The notes under the pieces were generated by a model. It worked only from the letters and a program-made list of their open reading frames with translations, was not told where the DNA came from and searched no databases. Below are positions 36,458 to 45,596 of a stretch of DNA of 64,000 bases, piece after piece. Position numbers and translations under genes: made by a program. The DNA is from Cyclobacterium jeungdonense (GTDB lineage Bacteria; Bacteroidota; Bacteroidia; Cytophagales; Cyclobacteriaceae), in contig NZ_WMCD01000003.1 of assembly GCF_010994275.1 (NCBI RefSeq), forward strand, positions 310,001-374,000, given 5' to 3'. Numbering within the stretch: position 1 is the first letter of the stretch; every line of letters starts with the position of its first letter.

Positions 36458-37380
36458 GAAACCAGCAGGTAAACGTACAATAAATACCCCACTACTAAAA
36501 AACCTCCGTTGAGTCGGGAAATGATGTAATTTATACGCATGATGGGAAGAAGGAGAATTGTGAACCCAAGCATCCAAATAAAATCCGAAGAAATAAAGTT
36601 TGAAGTGACAGCAATGGGTTTGAGTATAGCGGTAAAACCTATGATGGAAAACACATTCATGATGTTACTCCCCAGAATATTTCCCAGGGCCATTGCCGTT
36701 TCCTTTTTCAATGCAGCAAGGACAGACGTGACCAGCTCAGGAAGGCTTGTTCCTATGGCAATAATCGTCACCCCAATGATCCGTTCACTGACTCCCAGGG
36801 CCTGGGCAATAGAGGTGGCATTGCCTACCACTAGATCTGAACCAAAATACAGTCCCGCTGCACCGCCCAGCAACTGCAATATAGCGATCCAAACCGGCTG
36901 TTTTTTCATTTGCTCGGCATCCTCCTCCGAAAATTCTACGCGCTCGATGCTTTTAAAAAAGTACCAATTTAGTGAGACAAAGCAAATCAATAACACGACT
37001 CCCTCGGTAAAGGAAATGAATCCATTCAATGCAAAAACAAAAAAGAGCAACGAGCTGAATAGCGTAAATGGGTAATCGAGTTTCAGGGTTGATTTCTCGA
37101 TGTAAATCGGATAGATTAAGGCGCTTATACCTAACACGAGTGTGATGTTTGAAATGTTACTTCCTACCACATTTCCGATGGCAATGTCACTTGCCCCTCT
37201 GAGTGCAGCCGTGATACTTACCAATAATTCCGGTGCTGAGGTACCGAAAGCTACGATGGTAAGTCCAATTAGTCCGGGGCTCAGCCCCAGCCGTGAAGCT
37301 ACCGAAGATGCACCATCCACTAAAAATTTCCCTCCAAGTAACAGGACTAGCAGACCGATTCCTAAAAGTAAGTAGCTCAT
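36454..37380 (-). CDS. Calcium/sodium antiporter (YrbG-like)
   Basis: A 308-residue CaCA-family exchanger with about ten helices in two inverted halves. The two alpha repeats are IVAFGTSAPELLVSITAAL (about residues 40-60) and IIAIGTSLPELVTSVLAAL (about 200-220), each with the conserved ion-binding GTS-PE acidic residue, plus NVVGSNISNITLVLG and NILGSNIMNVFSIIG. It moves Ca2+ out in exchange for Na+. It is coupled to the downstream small multidrug-export gene by a 4 bp ATGA overlap and preceded by upp on the same strand, 14 bp upstream. Confidence 0.93.
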   Translation of the reverse strand: MSYLLLGIGLLVLLLGGKFLVDGASSVASRLGLSPGLIGLTIVAFGTSAPELLVSITAALRGASDIAIGNVVGSNISNITLVLGISALIYPIYIEKSTLKLDYPFTLFSSLLFFVFALNGFISFTEGVVLLICFVSLNWYFFKSIERVEFSEEDAEQMKKQPVWIAILQLLGGAAGLYFGSDLVVGNATSIAQALGVSERIIGVTIIAIGTSLPELVTSVLAALKKETAMALGNILGSNIMNVFSIIGFTAILKPIAVTSNFISSDFIWMLGFTILLLPIMRINYIISRLNGGFLVVGYLLYVYLLVS

Positions 37381-37394
37381 GTACTGAAATTCTA

Positions 37395-38045
37395 TTAAAG
37401 TTTAGGACCAAAAGCAAGATCACCTGCATCTCCCAGTCCGGGGATAATATATGATTGTGAATTTAACTTTTCATCCAATGCACCTGTCCAAAATCGATGG
37501 GGCAGGTCCAGGTTTTTTTGAATGTAGGCAACACCTTCCGGCGCAGCAATGACACTTGCAATCTCAATTTGCTTTGGTTTTCCATTTGCTAAGAGGTGCT
37601 GGATACTTTTTATGAATGATTTTCCAGTCGCAAGCATGGGATCTACCATGATCACTGTTTTGTCTTGTAAGGATGGAGCAGCCAGGTAGTTTAAGCTTAT
37701 TTCAATGTCCTTTTTCTTTTCAGCATCCTCCATACGGTAGGCACCAATAAATCCGCTGTCCGCCTTATCAAAAAAATTGAGGACTCCCTGATAGAATGGG
37801 ACGGCTGCTCTAAGTATGGAAATAATTACTGGTTGGTCGGATAGTAAATCCGTTTCAATGTGACCAAATGGCCCCGAAATGCGACACTTCTTATAAGGAA
37901 GTGATTTTGAAATCTCATAGGCCAGAATTTCACCTAGCCTTTCCATGTTTTTTCTAAATCGCATCCGGTCTTTTTGGACTGATGCATCCCTTAGCTCCGC
38001 CAGATAATGATTAGCAATTGAGTTTTGTTTGTTTAAAATATGCAT
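37395..38045 (-). CDS. upp: Uracil phosphoribosyltransferase
   Basis: A 216-residue salvage enzyme that forms UMP from uracil and PRPP. Motifs: the NMERLGEILAYEISKSLPYK segment, ILRAAVPFYQGVLNFFDKADSGFIGAYR and the PRPP loop MVDPMLATGKSFIKSIQ, then the uracil-binding tail IIPGLGDAGDLAFG. The start is ATG 38045; a longer frame to 38096 reads through the OmpA terminator and is rejected. It heads a minus-strand run with the Ca/Na antiporter and small multidrug export gene. Typical Upp length is about 210 residues. Confidence 0.93.
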   Translation of the reverse strand: MHILNKQNSIANHYLAELRDASVQKDRMRFRKNMERLGEILAYEISKSLPYKKCRISGPFGHIETDLLSDQPVIISILRAAVPFYQGVLNFFDKADSGFIGAYRMEDAEKKKDIEISLNYLAAPSLQDKTVIMVDPMLATGKSFIKSIQHLLANGKPKQIEIASVIAAPEGVAYIQKNLDLPHRFWTGALDEKLNSQSYIIPGLGDAGDLAFGPKL

Positions 38046-38063
38046 GCTGAAACAAATTAAAAC

Positions 38064-38095
38064 AAAAAAACCCGATCTATTAAGATCGGGTTTCA
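38064..38095 (-). terminator. Rho-independent terminator of the OmpA gene
   Basis: On the minus strand AAACCCGATC pairs perfectly with GATCGGGTTT around a 6 nt loop and is followed by a T run. It begins 20 bp after the OmpA stop codon. Confidence 0.9.
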
Positions 38096-38115
38096 TTATT
38101 TAGTTGATTTCGTGC

Positions 38116-39390
38116 TTATTTAATCTCAAAGCTTACTCGTCTTGCCATTTGTCTGGCATCTGCAGATGATTTGTCTACGCTGGTATCTTCTCCATACCCT
38201 TTGTAACTCAATCTGGATTCAGATATTCCGGAAGCTACAAGTAGATCGTATACAGATTTCGCCCTTCTTTCAGACAATTTGATGTTGTAGTCTTCAGGAC
38301 CTAGCTCATCCGCATATCCTTTAAGCTCTACCTGTACTCCAGGATTACGCTTCATAAAGTTAGAAACATAATGAGCAGAAGATGCAGAATAACCAAGTGG
38401 CTTGGCACTATCGAATGCGAAGTATACGTTCACATAACCATCGTTGATAGCCTTAGCAAGGTAATCGATTTCTTCAGTATCATCAGGAGCACAACCGTCT
38501 AAGGAAGCGGGACCTGGAACGAAAGGACACTTATCTACGTGATCAGGGATTCCATCACCGTCAGAATCCATGGTTGCTCCATGAGAATCTACCCTTGCAC
38601 CGGCTGGTGTATTAGGCTCTTTGTCCAGGTAATCCGGAACACCATCTCCATCGGAATCCTTCAACATATCTTTGATCTCGCCGATCTGCGTTGCTAGTTC
38701 TTCTTTGGTAGCATATTTACTGTCTCTCAGGTACCAGTCTGCATGGGAAGGATTACTACCCAGGTAGAAAGTAAGTCCCACGGTTCCTGTCCACCAGACA
38801 GAATTAGCACCATAGTATCCATTTTCAGAGGCGGGATTGATCGAAGACGCACCATCAAAGGCAACATCCTGTCTTCCTGCAACTATATTGGAAATATCTC
38901 CATTTAGTGCAATGCGGTCGCTTAGACGAACCTGCAATGTCATCCCAGTGATAAAGTTATACTGATTGTCCTGGAAATCAGCCCACTGATTTTCTTGGGG
39001 AGTTAATCTTCCAATTCCCCCACCGAAGTGACCCAGCAGGTTGAAAGTTTGAGAAAAGGTTTCCCAATTCATTATTCTTCCCAGATTGGCTACTCCTTGC
39101 AGGTTTAATCGGTAATAGTTTGAAGAAAAATCAGGAGTGTCGCTAGCGTTACTAAAGCTACCGAAACCAAAATCAAGTTTGGTTCCAAATTTTTCGTTGA
39201 ACATATACCGGGCTCCCAAATCCACATGGCCCAAGTTAAGTGTCGGAGAATAATAACCCGGCGTCATTGGCGCCATTGGTTTATTAAACCCTCCATTTAC
39301 TTCTATGGACCATTTGTTGAAGTCGTCTTGAGCATTAGCACCTAATGCTAAAGCACCAGCCATTAGTGTTGATAGTATTATTTTTTTCAT
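38116..39390 (-). CDS. OmpA family outer-membrane protein with TSP type-3 repeats
   Basis: A 424-residue protein with signal peptide MKKIILSTLMAGALALGANAQ. The N-terminal part (to about residue 215) is a beta-barrel; then calcium-binding thrombospondin type-3 repeats DSDGDGVPDYLDKEP and DSDGDGIPDHVDKCP; then an OmpA C-terminal domain (about 305-424, YVNVYFAFDSAKPLGYSAS, VELKGYADELGPEDYNIKLSERRAKSVYDLL) that binds peptidoglycan. It anchors the outer membrane to the wall and is likely abundant, consistent with its own clear promoter and terminator. Length is typical of Bacteroidota OmpA proteins. Confidence 0.94.
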   Translation of the reverse strand: MKKIILSTLMAGALALGANAQDDFNKWSIEVNGGFNKPMAPMTPGYYSPTLNLGHVDLGARYMFNEKFGTKLDFGFGSFSNASDTPDFSSNYYRLNLQGVANLGRIMNWETFSQTFNLLGHFGGGIGRLTPQENQWADFQDNQYNFITGMTLQVRLSDRIALNGDISNIVAGRQDVAFDGASSINPASENGYYGANSVWWTGTVGLTFYLGSNPSHADWYLRDSKYATKEELATQIGEIKDMLKDSDGDGVPDYLDKEPNTPAGARVDSHGATMDSDGDGIPDHVDKCPFVPGPASLDGCAPDDTEEIDYLAKAINDGYVNVYFAFDSAKPLGYSASSAHYVSNFMKRNPGVQVELKGYADELGPEDYNIKLSERRAKSVYDLLVASGISESRLSYKGYGEDTSVDKSSADARQMARRVSFEIK

Positions 39391-39467
39391 GATAAAAAAT
39401 TTTTTACAACATTCAGTGTTTTAAATTGATTTTGTTTGCTACTAGTTCTTTTACTCGGTTTGTGTTA

Positions 39468-39498
39468 CAAATGTATATTAAATTATGGGAACTTTAAA
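39468..39498 (-). promoter_or_regulatory. Bacteroidota-type promoter for the OmpA gene
   Basis: On the minus strand TTTA (39498-39495), exactly 19 bp, then TACATTTG (39475-39468). A start near 39461 gives a 5' leader of about 70 nt. Confidence 0.6.
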
Positions 39499-39567
39499 GA
39501 TCTATCTCAATTGTTTCGATAAAAAGGATAGTAGACCCGAAATTTATAAAATATTTTAACATAAACT

Positions 39568-40485
39568 ATGCCAATGGATAATTTATTGAAAGAAATTCTT
39601 CACTTAAATAGTGTTTCGGGTGATGAATCCAGAATATCCTCTTACCTAATAGGCCAAATTGGAAAACGAAAAAGATCATGGAATGTTTCACCGGAAATTT
39701 TTTTTGGTCAAAATTTCCATGATAATATTATTTTGGTTTTTGGTAATCCACGAACTGCCGCTTTTGCCCACATGGATACCGTAGGATTTACTAGCAGGTA
39801 TGAAAACCAACTGGTTCCTGTAGGCGGTCCTGAGATTTTAGAAGGCACCTGGTTACAGGGTAGGGATCAGGCAGGAGACATCCGTTGTAAACTTCAGGAA
39901 AAAGACGGTAATCTTTTTCACGATTTTCCAAGGGGCATTCAAAGAGGTACCTTGCTGTCCTTTGAACAGGATATTAAGATCTCCGACGGGTATATTCAGG
40001 CCGCCTACCTGGATAATAGACTGGGCATGTATGCCTTGTTAAAATTGTGCGAAACACTGGAAAACGGATTAATTGTATTCAGTACCTATGAGGAACACGG
40101 TGGAGGGTCCATGCCTTTTCTTCTTCGCTTTATTTACGAAAATTGGGGCATCAGACAGGCATTGATTGCAGACGTAACCTGGGTTACCGATGGTGTCCAT
40201 TTGAATGAAGGAGCCGTCATTTCCCTTAGGGATAGCCACATTCCCAGAAAGCGCTTTCTCGACAGAATTATTCAAAAAGCCGATGAAAGTGCTGTCCCAT
40301 ACCAATTGGAGGTGGAAGCACACGGGGGGAGCGACGGAAGGGAAATCCAGTTATCCCCCTATCCCATGGATTGGTGTTTTATAGGTATTGCCGAAGAAAA
40401 CCCACATACGCCAGCTGAAAAATCCGCTTTTTTTGATTTGGAATGTATGGTAAAATTGTATCAATATTTAATGCAAAATTTGTAA
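39568..40485 (+). CDS. M20/M42-like metallopeptidase
   Basis: A 305-residue cytosolic zinc aminopeptidase-like protein. Recognisable pieces are AFAHMDTVGF (first metal His-x-Asp, about residue 67), AAYLDNRLGMYALLKL (bridging Asp-Asn-Arg of M42/M28 peptidases, about 150), STYEEHGGGS (catalytic Glu pair, about 175) and HGGSDGREI with ENPHTPAEK at the end. The motif set resembles M42 glutamyl aminopeptidase/endoglucanase-type proteins more than M20. The substrate is unknown. It is divergent from the OmpA gene and precedes hpt by 73 bp. Confidence 0.85.
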   Translation: MPMDNLLKEILHLNSVSGDESRISSYLIGQIGKRKRSWNVSPEIFFGQNFHDNIILVFGNPRTAAFAHMDTVGFTSRYENQLVPVGGPEILEGTWLQGRDQAGDIRCKLQEKDGNLFHDFPRGIQRGTLLSFEQDIKISDGYIQAAYLDNRLGMYALLKLCETLENGLIVFSTYEEHGGGSMPFLLRFIYENWGIRQALIADVTWVTDGVHLNEGAVISLRDSHIPRKRFLDRIIQKADESAVPYQLEVEAHGGSDGREIQLSPYPMDWCFIGIAEENPHTPAEKSAFFDLECMVKLYQYLMQNL

Positions 40486-40558
40486 TGGATTCGAAAATGT
40501 CTTTTATTCGAAAATAAATTTTGATATACGGCCTGCTGCACAAGGAAATGGAATATAA

Positions 40559-41092
40559 ATGATCAAAATCAACGACCTTTTTTTTAAGCCTTTTATCTCT
40601 GAAGAGGATCTTATTAATAGGGTGAATCAGATGGCAAGGGCTATAAATGAGGATTACAAGGGCAAATCATTGGTGATTTTAGCCGTTTTGAACGGTAGTT
40701 TCATGTTTATGTCTGATATTTGTAAGGGGATTACACTTCCGATGGAGGTATCGTTTGTGAAATTAGCCTCCTATTCCGGTACCCAAAGTACGGGGAATGT
40801 CCGTGAATTAGTAGGTTTGGATACCGATTTGGAAGGTAAAGACGTACTTATTGTAGAAGATATCGTAGATACCGGAAAAAGCATGTCCTACCTCCTGGAT
40901 CTGGTTGGCAGCAGCAATCCCGCTAGTCTGGAAATTGCAAGCTTGTTTTTGAAACCGAATGCGCTTAAAGAAAATATACGCATTCGGTATACGGGATTTG
41001 AAATCCCTGATTTGTTTGTGATCGGTTATGGATTGGATTACAAAGGGCAGGGCAGGAATCTTCGACAACTTTATCAAAAAACAGAATTCTAA
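40559..41092 (+). CDS. hpt: Hypoxanthine phosphoribosyltransferase
   Basis: A 177-residue purine salvage enzyme forming IMP or GMP from hypoxanthine or guanine and PRPP. It has VILAVLNGSFMFMSDICKG (PPi loop), VKLASYSGTQSTGNV (flexible loop), the PRPP motif VLIVEDIVDTGKSMSYLLDL and DLFVIGYGLDYKGQGRNL (base-binding and Mg sites). Length is standard. adk begins 25 bp after its stop, so hpt and adk are likely co-transcribed, linking purine salvage with adenylate balance. Confidence 0.95.
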   Translation: MIKINDLFFKPFISEEDLINRVNQMARAINEDYKGKSLVILAVLNGSFMFMSDICKGITLPMEVSFVKLASYSGTQSTGNVRELVGLDTDLEGKDVLIVEDIVDTGKSMSYLLDLVGSSNPASLEIASLFLKPNALKENIRIRYTGFEIPDLFVIGYGLDYKGQGRNLRQLYQKTEF

Positions 41093-41117
41093 TAATCCAT
41101 TCAAAAAAAATGAACCT

Positions 41118-41690
41118 ATGTTGAATATTGTTTTATTTGGTCCTCCCGGTGCAGGAAAGGGGACGCAAAGTGAGAAATTGATTGAAAAATATAAAGTTGA
41201 ACACATATCCACCGGGGATTTATTTAGAAAACATTTGGGTGAAGGCACGGAGTTAGGAAAATTGGCCCAAAAGTACATGGATGAGGGGAACCTTGTCCCA
41301 GATGAAGTAGTCATTGGCATGGTGGATGATAAAATCAATTCTACGACGGATTTGACTGGGTTTATTTTTGACGGATTCCCCCGTACCGTTGCACAGGCCA
41401 AGGCTCTGGATGAATTATTGACCAAAAAGGGGACGCGAATTTCCGGGATGATAGCGCTGGAAGTTCCTGAAGAAGAGCTGAAAAAGCGAATCAGAGAAAG
41501 GGGAAAAACATCCGGAAGGGCAGACGATCAGATTGAGGAAAAAATAAACAACCGAATAAAGGTATACAATGAGGAAACCCTGCCTGTGGCAAATTATTAC
41601 GAGAAGCAGGGAAAATTAGCCAAAATTCATGGTGTGGGACCAATTGATGAAATTTTTCAAAAGATATGCGCTGTTATAGATAATTATTAA
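41118..41690 (+). CDS. adk: Adenylate kinase
   Basis: A 190-residue kinase converting ATP plus AMP to two ADP. The P-loop GPPGAGKGTQSEKL (from residue 7), AMP-binding STGDLFRKH, GFIFDGFPRTVAQA and the LID arginine region ERGKTSGRADDQIEEKINNR are present. The LID is the short form without zinc-finger cysteines. Translation starts at ATG 41118 (MLNIVLFG); a frame open to 41028 overlaps hpt and has no homology. It follows hpt closely and is separated from obg by a promoter and a hairpin. Confidence 0.96.
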   Translation: MLNIVLFGPPGAGKGTQSEKLIEKYKVEHISTGDLFRKHLGEGTELGKLAQKYMDEGNLVPDEVVIGMVDDKINSTTDLTGFIFDGFPRTVAQAKALDELLTKKGTRISGMIALEVPEEELKKRIRERGKTSGRADDQIEEKINNRIKVYNEETLPVANYYEKQGKLAKIHGVGPIDEIFQKICAVIDNY

Positions 41691-41702
41691 TCCGTATCTT
41701 TG
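41672..41702 (+). promoter_or_regulatory. Bacteroidota-type promoter for obg
   Basis: TATCTTTG (41695-41702) fits TAnnTTTG, with a weak TGTT box 19 bp upstream (41672-41675), inside the end of adk. The predicted start site near 41709 is just before the leader hairpin at 41716-41737. Confidence 0.5.
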
Positions 41703-41715
41703 CATCATTGTTTGT

Positions 41716-41737
41716 GGCTAAGCATCAGCGCTTAGCC
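41716..41737 (+). terminator. Hairpin with T-rich tail at the start of the obg leader
   Basis: GGCTAAGC (41716-41723) and GCTTAGCC (41730-41737) form a perfect 8 bp stem with a 6 nt loop, followed by a T-rich tract. It could end adk transcripts or, lying only about 7 nt after the predicted obg start site, act as an early attenuator or mRNA-stabilising leader. Confidence 0.55.
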
Positions 41738-41808
41738 ATTTTCTTTTCCGGGCAGTTGAAGGACAGTGAGCTGGAAAATGAAAAAATCAAAATGTAAATG
41801 ACAACTAG

Positions 41809-42798
41809 GTGGCAGGGTCTAATTTTATTGATTATGTGAAGTTTTGTTCCCGTTCGGGTGCAGGTGGTAATGGTTCTGTGCATTTTCGAAGAGAAAAGCA
41901 CGTTCCTAAAGGGGGGCCTGACGGTGGAGATGGAGGCCGTGGCGGGCATGTCATACTTAGAGGAAATTCGCAACTTTGGACACTGCTACACCTCAAATAC
42001 AAAAAGCACGTCATCGCAGAAAGAGGAAAGAACGGAGAAGGGGGGAGACGTAAAGGTTCGGATGGACAGGATATTGTGCTGGAAGTTCCGATCGGAACCG
42101 TTGCCAGAGAATCTGAATCGGGAGAAGTCAGATGTGAAATCACCGAAGATGGTCAGGAATTTATTCTTACACCTGGAGGAAGAGGAGGCTTGGGAAATGA
42201 TCATTTTAAGACGGCAACCAACCAAGCCCCGCATTATGCCCAGCCTGGTGAAGACGGGGTGGAAGAATGGATTATTCTAGAATTGAAATTATTGGCAGAT
42301 GTGGGACTGGTGGGTTTTCCTAATGCCGGGAAATCCACTTTATTGGCCAGCCTTTCGGCTGCCAAACCTGAAATAGCAGATTATGCTTTTACCACACTCG
42401 TGCCCAATCTGGGCGTTGTGGATTACCGGGGGGACCAATCCTTTGTTATGGCAGATATTCCGGGTATCATCGAAGGAGCGGCGGAAGGAAAAGGCTTGGG
42501 ATTACGATTTCTCCGGCACATAGAAAGAAACTCCATTTTACTTTTTCTGGTCCCAGCAGATGCTGCTCATCTGGGAGAGCAATATCGTATCCTGGTATCC
42601 GAACTGGAACAGTACAATCCGGAGTTATTGGATAAACGAAGAATTTTGGCCATATCCAAAGCAGATTTACTGGATAACGAACTGATGAAAGCGTTGGAAG
42701 CTGAAGTTCCAAAAGGCGTACCCCATTTGTTTATTTCCTCCGTAACGGGGTTTCAACTTCCTGAACTCAAAGACTTGATTTGGAAGTCATTGCAGTAA
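41809..42798 (+). CDS. obg: GTPase Obg (CgtA)
   Basis: A 329-residue GTPase that assists 50S ribosome assembly and links translation to (p)ppGpp. It opens GTG 41809 with the Obg fold (residues 1-158, [25 protein letters not shown], with the GGDGGRGG and GGRGGLGN glycine-rich turns), then the G domain: [14 protein letters not shown] (G1, about 165), [16 protein letters not shown] (G3) and SKADLLDN (G4). There is no extra C-terminal OCT domain. Length is typical of Bacteroidota ObgE. It is followed by grpE after 81 bp. Confidence 0.96.
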   Translation: MAGSNFIDYVKFCSRSGAGGNGSVHFRREKHVPKGGPDGGDGGRGGHVILRGNSQLWTLLHLKYKKHVIAERGKNGEGGRRKGSDGQDIVLEVPIGTVARESESGEVRCEITEDGQEFILTPGGRGGLGNDHFKTATNQAPHYAQPGEDGVEEWIILELKLLADVGLVGFPNAGKSTLLASLSAAKPEIADYAFTTLVPNLGVVDYRGDQSFVMADIPGIIEGAAEGKGLGLRFLRHIERNSILLFLVPADAAHLGEQYRILVSELEQYNPELLDKRRILAISKADLLDNELMKALEAEVPKGVPHLFISSVTGFQLPELKDLIWKSLQ

Positions 42799-42879
42799 GC
42801 GTGTCAGAATGGCATACATGAAAAATATGGCAGGTTAATTGTTTCATAGTTAATGGATTTTTGAAAAACAGAAATAATA

Positions 42880-43467
42880 ATGACAGATAGAGCGAAAGAA
42901 GATAAGGAACAAGGCCTGGAACAGACGGAAACGGCAGAAAATCCTGTAAATGAAGGAGAAGTAAACCAGGAGACGGACAAGGAATTTTCCAATGAGTCCG
43001 AGGAATCGGAAGTGTCTGAATCAGCCAAATTGGCAAAGGAAAACCAAGAGTTGAAAGACAAATATGTCAGGTTATATTCCGAATTTGATAATTTCCGGAG
43101 AAGAACGGCTAAGGAGCGGTTGGAGCTGGTAAATACAGCCTCACAGGATTTGATTCAGGAGATTTTACCTGTTCTGGATGATTTTGAGCGTTCTTTCAAG
43201 GCCGAAAATAATTCCAACGATGAAGAACAAAAGCATGCCGGGAGTAAATTGATTTACAACAAGCTACTGCGTATGCTTACCTCCAGGGGGTTGAAGCCCA
43301 TGGAAGATTTGGTTGGTAAGGACTTTGACGCTGAATATCATGAAGCAATTACCCAAATACCTGCCCCCTCAGAAGAGATGAAAGGCAAAATTGTAGACGT
43401 GGTGGAAAAAGGCTACACACTGGCTGGAAAAGTCGTGCGATATGCAAAAGTGGTAATTGGAAAATAA
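42880..43467 (+). CDS. grpE: Nucleotide exchange factor GrpE
   Basis: A 195-residue co-chaperone that releases ADP from DnaK. The first 50 residues are disordered and acidic (many E/S/N); a long coiled coil follows (SAKLAKENQELKDKYVRLYSEFDNFRRRT), then ILPVLDDFERS, and a C-terminal beta domain with MEDLVGKDFDAEYHEAI and KIVDVVEKGYTLAGKVVRYAKVVI, the family signature. dnaJ begins 6 bp downstream, so they share a transcript. dnaK is not in the window. Confidence 0.95.
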   Translation: MTDRAKEDKEQGLEQTETAENPVNEGEVNQETDKEFSNESEESEVSESAKLAKENQELKDKYVRLYSEFDNFRRRTAKERLELVNTASQDLIQEILPVLDDFERSFKAENNSNDEEQKHAGSKLIYNKLLRMLTSRGLKPMEDLVGKDFDAEYHEAITQIPAPSEEMKGKIVDVVEKGYTLAGKVVRYAKVVIGK

Positions 43468-43473
43468 TTAGTT

Positions 43474-44583
43474 ATGGCAAAAAGAGACTATTACGAGGTT
43501 CTTGGCATTTCAAAAAGTGCGAGTCCTGAAGAAATAAAAAAAGCATACAGAAAGTTGGCGATCAAATATCACCCGGACAAAAACCCGGGAGATCCATCAG
43601 CCGAAGATAAGTTCAAAGAAGCAGCGGAAGCCTACGAAGTACTGAGTAATCCGGAAAAAAGACAGCGATTCGATCAATTTGGGCACCAGGGAGTCAGCGG
43701 AAACGGTGGATTCGGTGGCGGAGGCATGAATATGGATGACATATTCTCCCAGTTTGGTGACATTTTTGGCGGCGGAGGGTTTGACTCTTTCTTTGGCGGC
43801 GGGGGTAGAGGCTCGCGCAGAACCAAGAAAGGCACTAACCTTCGTGTAAAACTCAAACTTAACCTGCGGGAGTTGGCGCACGGCGTAGAAAAGAAGATTA
43901 AAGTCAAGCGTCACATGATTGCCGATGGCGTTACATTTAAATCCTGTAGTACTTGTCAGGGTAGCGGCCAAATCAAAAAGGTCGTCAATACCATGTTGGG
44001 ACAGATGGTTTCTGCCAGTACTTGTCCAGCCTGTGAAGGCAGTGGGCAAACCGTAGATAAAAAGCCTGCAAATGCTGACGGCAGGGGCTTGGTTATCAAA
44101 GAGGAAATCATTCCTATCAACATCCCTGGTGGGGTTGCGGATGGAATGCAACTGAGCCTGACCGGAAAAGGAAACGAAACTCCGGGAGGTGTTCCAGGTG
44201 ACCTGCTGATACTTATCGAGGAGATAGCCGATGAGGTGTTGGTAAGGGATGGAAATAATGTCGTTTATGATCTGTACCTGAGTTTTGTGGACGTGGCGCT
44301 GGGTGTTTCACTCGAGGTTCCTACCATTGACGGCAAAGTGAAAATCAAAATCGAACCCGGTACTCAGGCCGGGAAAATCCTGCGATTGAAAGGAAAAGGT
44401 ATTAAAGAACTCAATGGATATGGCAAAGGAGATCAGCTAATTCATGTGAATGTGTGGACGCCAAAAGACCTTAGCCAAGAGGAAAGGGCTAAATTAGAGT
44501 CTCTCAGAGATTCGGAAAATTTCAGACCCAATCCGGGGAAATCCGAAAAAAGCATCTTTGATAAGGTAAAGGAATTCTTTTGA
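43474..44583 (+). CDS. dnaJ: Chaperone DnaJ with half zinc finger
   Basis: A 369-residue co-chaperone that delivers substrates to DnaK and stimulates its ATPase. The J domain (residues 1-70) has the HPD motif in [10 protein letters not shown]; a G/F-rich linker follows (residues 72-110); then a reduced cysteine-rich region with only two CxxCxGxG motifs, CSTCQGSG and CPACEGSG, about 20 residues apart. Substrate-binding domain CTDI runs to about residue 340. By spacing, the two motifs match motifs 2 and 3 of E. coli DnaJ, so zinc centre 2 is kept and centre 1 lost. It follows grpE by 6 bp. Confidence 0.94.
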   Translation: MAKRDYYEVLGISKSASPEEIKKAYRKLAIKYHPDKNPGDPSAEDKFKEAAEAYEVLSNPEKRQRFDQFGHQGVSGNGGFGGGGMNMDDIFSQFGDIFGGGGFDSFFGGGGRGSRRTKKGTNLRVKLKLNLRELAHGVEKKIKVKRHMIADGVTFKSCSTCQGSGQIKKVVNTMLGQMVSASTCPACEGSGQTVDKKPANADGRGLVIKEEIIPINIPGGVADGMQLSLTGKGNETPGGVPGDLLILIEEIADEVLVRDGNNVVYDLYLSFVDVALGVSLEVPTIDGKVKIKIEPGTQAGKILRLKGKGIKELNGYGKGDQLIHVNVWTPKDLSQEERAKLESLRDSENFRPNPGKSEKSIFDKVKEFF

Positions 44584-44655
44584 AAGTGATTGGCCGGAAA
44601 CCGGTCCTTTCTCTTTCTAAGAAACCTTTTGGAAGCCCAATCGTATTAATTCCGT

Positions 44656-45543
44656 ATGTTTAAGGGATTGATTGTAGCAATAAGTTTGATCACTTGCCTG
44701 ATCATTTCCGCCGAGGCCCAGATTGAAAGGCATTTTGAGGTGAAAGAAAGGGAGGGAATCAACCTTGTCAACCTTTCCTTTTCCAGTTACAAGGGGGTTT
44801 CCACGATTCAAAGAGGGTATGATGGCATGCCTTTTCAGGCAAATGCGGAACTGGGAAAAGTAAACATTTTGCCTTCCTTTTCCCACCATTTTGCTGATGG
44901 TGTTCTCTACGCAGCATTGGAGCACAAAAATGTCGAATCTGAAAGCCTGAGCAAAAACCTTTCTTATAGGCTATTTTCCAGTGGAGATGATGATTTTGAC
45001 CACGAATGGAAGGTAGGCTTGGACGCCAGTTTTTTATACGATCTCCACCTGCATTTCGGGATAGGTAAGGCGCGACTGGATTTCGCAAATCTCCCCATTT
45101 CCAATTGTATCATAAAGACCGCTTCTGCGGATGTGTATCTAACTTATTCCAAACCGATACCTAATTCGGTAATTATGGATACGCTGGCCGTAGCCATAAA
45201 TATGGGTTCGCTGTATGCAGACGACCTGCAGCTATCAAATGCGAAACTGATGGTCCTGGACGTCAACTATGGTTCCTTAAACCTTTCTTTTGGTGACACC
45301 ATGGCCGGGCGTACGACTGTCAATGCAATGGTGGGAGCGGGGACCGTTAATATTAAACTTCCTTCCCGCGATCTTCCGTATCTGGTAAAAATTAAGTCAA
45401 CAGCCATGTGTAGGACCGAGGTGCCGGGTCACCTCAAAGAAATCGGCGAAAAAACCTATGTAAGCCGGGGATATCAGGCCGATGCCAAAAACCTCATGAC
45501 CTTTTTGATAGATGTCTCCGTGGGATCTGTATCTTTGGAATGA
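44656..45543 (+). CDS. Secreted beta-rich protein of unknown function
   Basis: A 295-residue protein with signal peptide MFKGLIVAISLITCLIISAEAQ (cleavage after about residue 22). The mature protein is beta-rich with repeated short strands ending in glycine turns (VAINMGSLYADDLQLSNAKLMVLDVNYGSLNLSFGD, VGAGTVNIKLP), resembling right-handed helical or toast-rack-like folds of the DUF4097/LiaF type. I cannot place it with confidence. It stands 72 bp after dnaJ and is followed by an ABC transporter 53 bp downstream; the gap holds a weak GC hairpin (about 44590-44612) that may end the dnaJ transcript. Confidence 0.65.
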   Translation: MFKGLIVAISLITCLIISAEAQIERHFEVKEREGINLVNLSFSSYKGVSTIQRGYDGMPFQANAELGKVNILPSFSHHFADGVLYAALEHKNVESESLSKNLSYRLFSSGDDDFDHEWKVGLDASFLYDLHLHFGIGKARLDFANLPISNCIIKTASADVYLTYSKPIPNSVIMDTLAVAINMGSLYADDLQLSNAKLMVLDVNYGSLNLSFGDTMAGRTTVNAMVGAGTVNIKLPSRDLPYLVKIKSTAMCRTEVPGHLKEIGEKTYVSRGYQADAKNLMTFLIDVSVGSVSLE

Positions 45544-45596
45544 AAACTTGGCTTGATTATGTCTGAGCCAGGTTGTATGGGTAAAAAAGAAATTAA

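Noticed and set aside
38046-38096. A longer N-terminus for uracil phosphoribosyltransferase
   Set aside because: It runs through the strong OmpA terminator hairpin and adds unrelated hydrophobic residues.
41028-41117. A longer N-terminus for adenylate kinase
   Set aside because: It would overlap hpt by 65 bp and lies before the conserved MLNIVLFGPPGAGKG opening.
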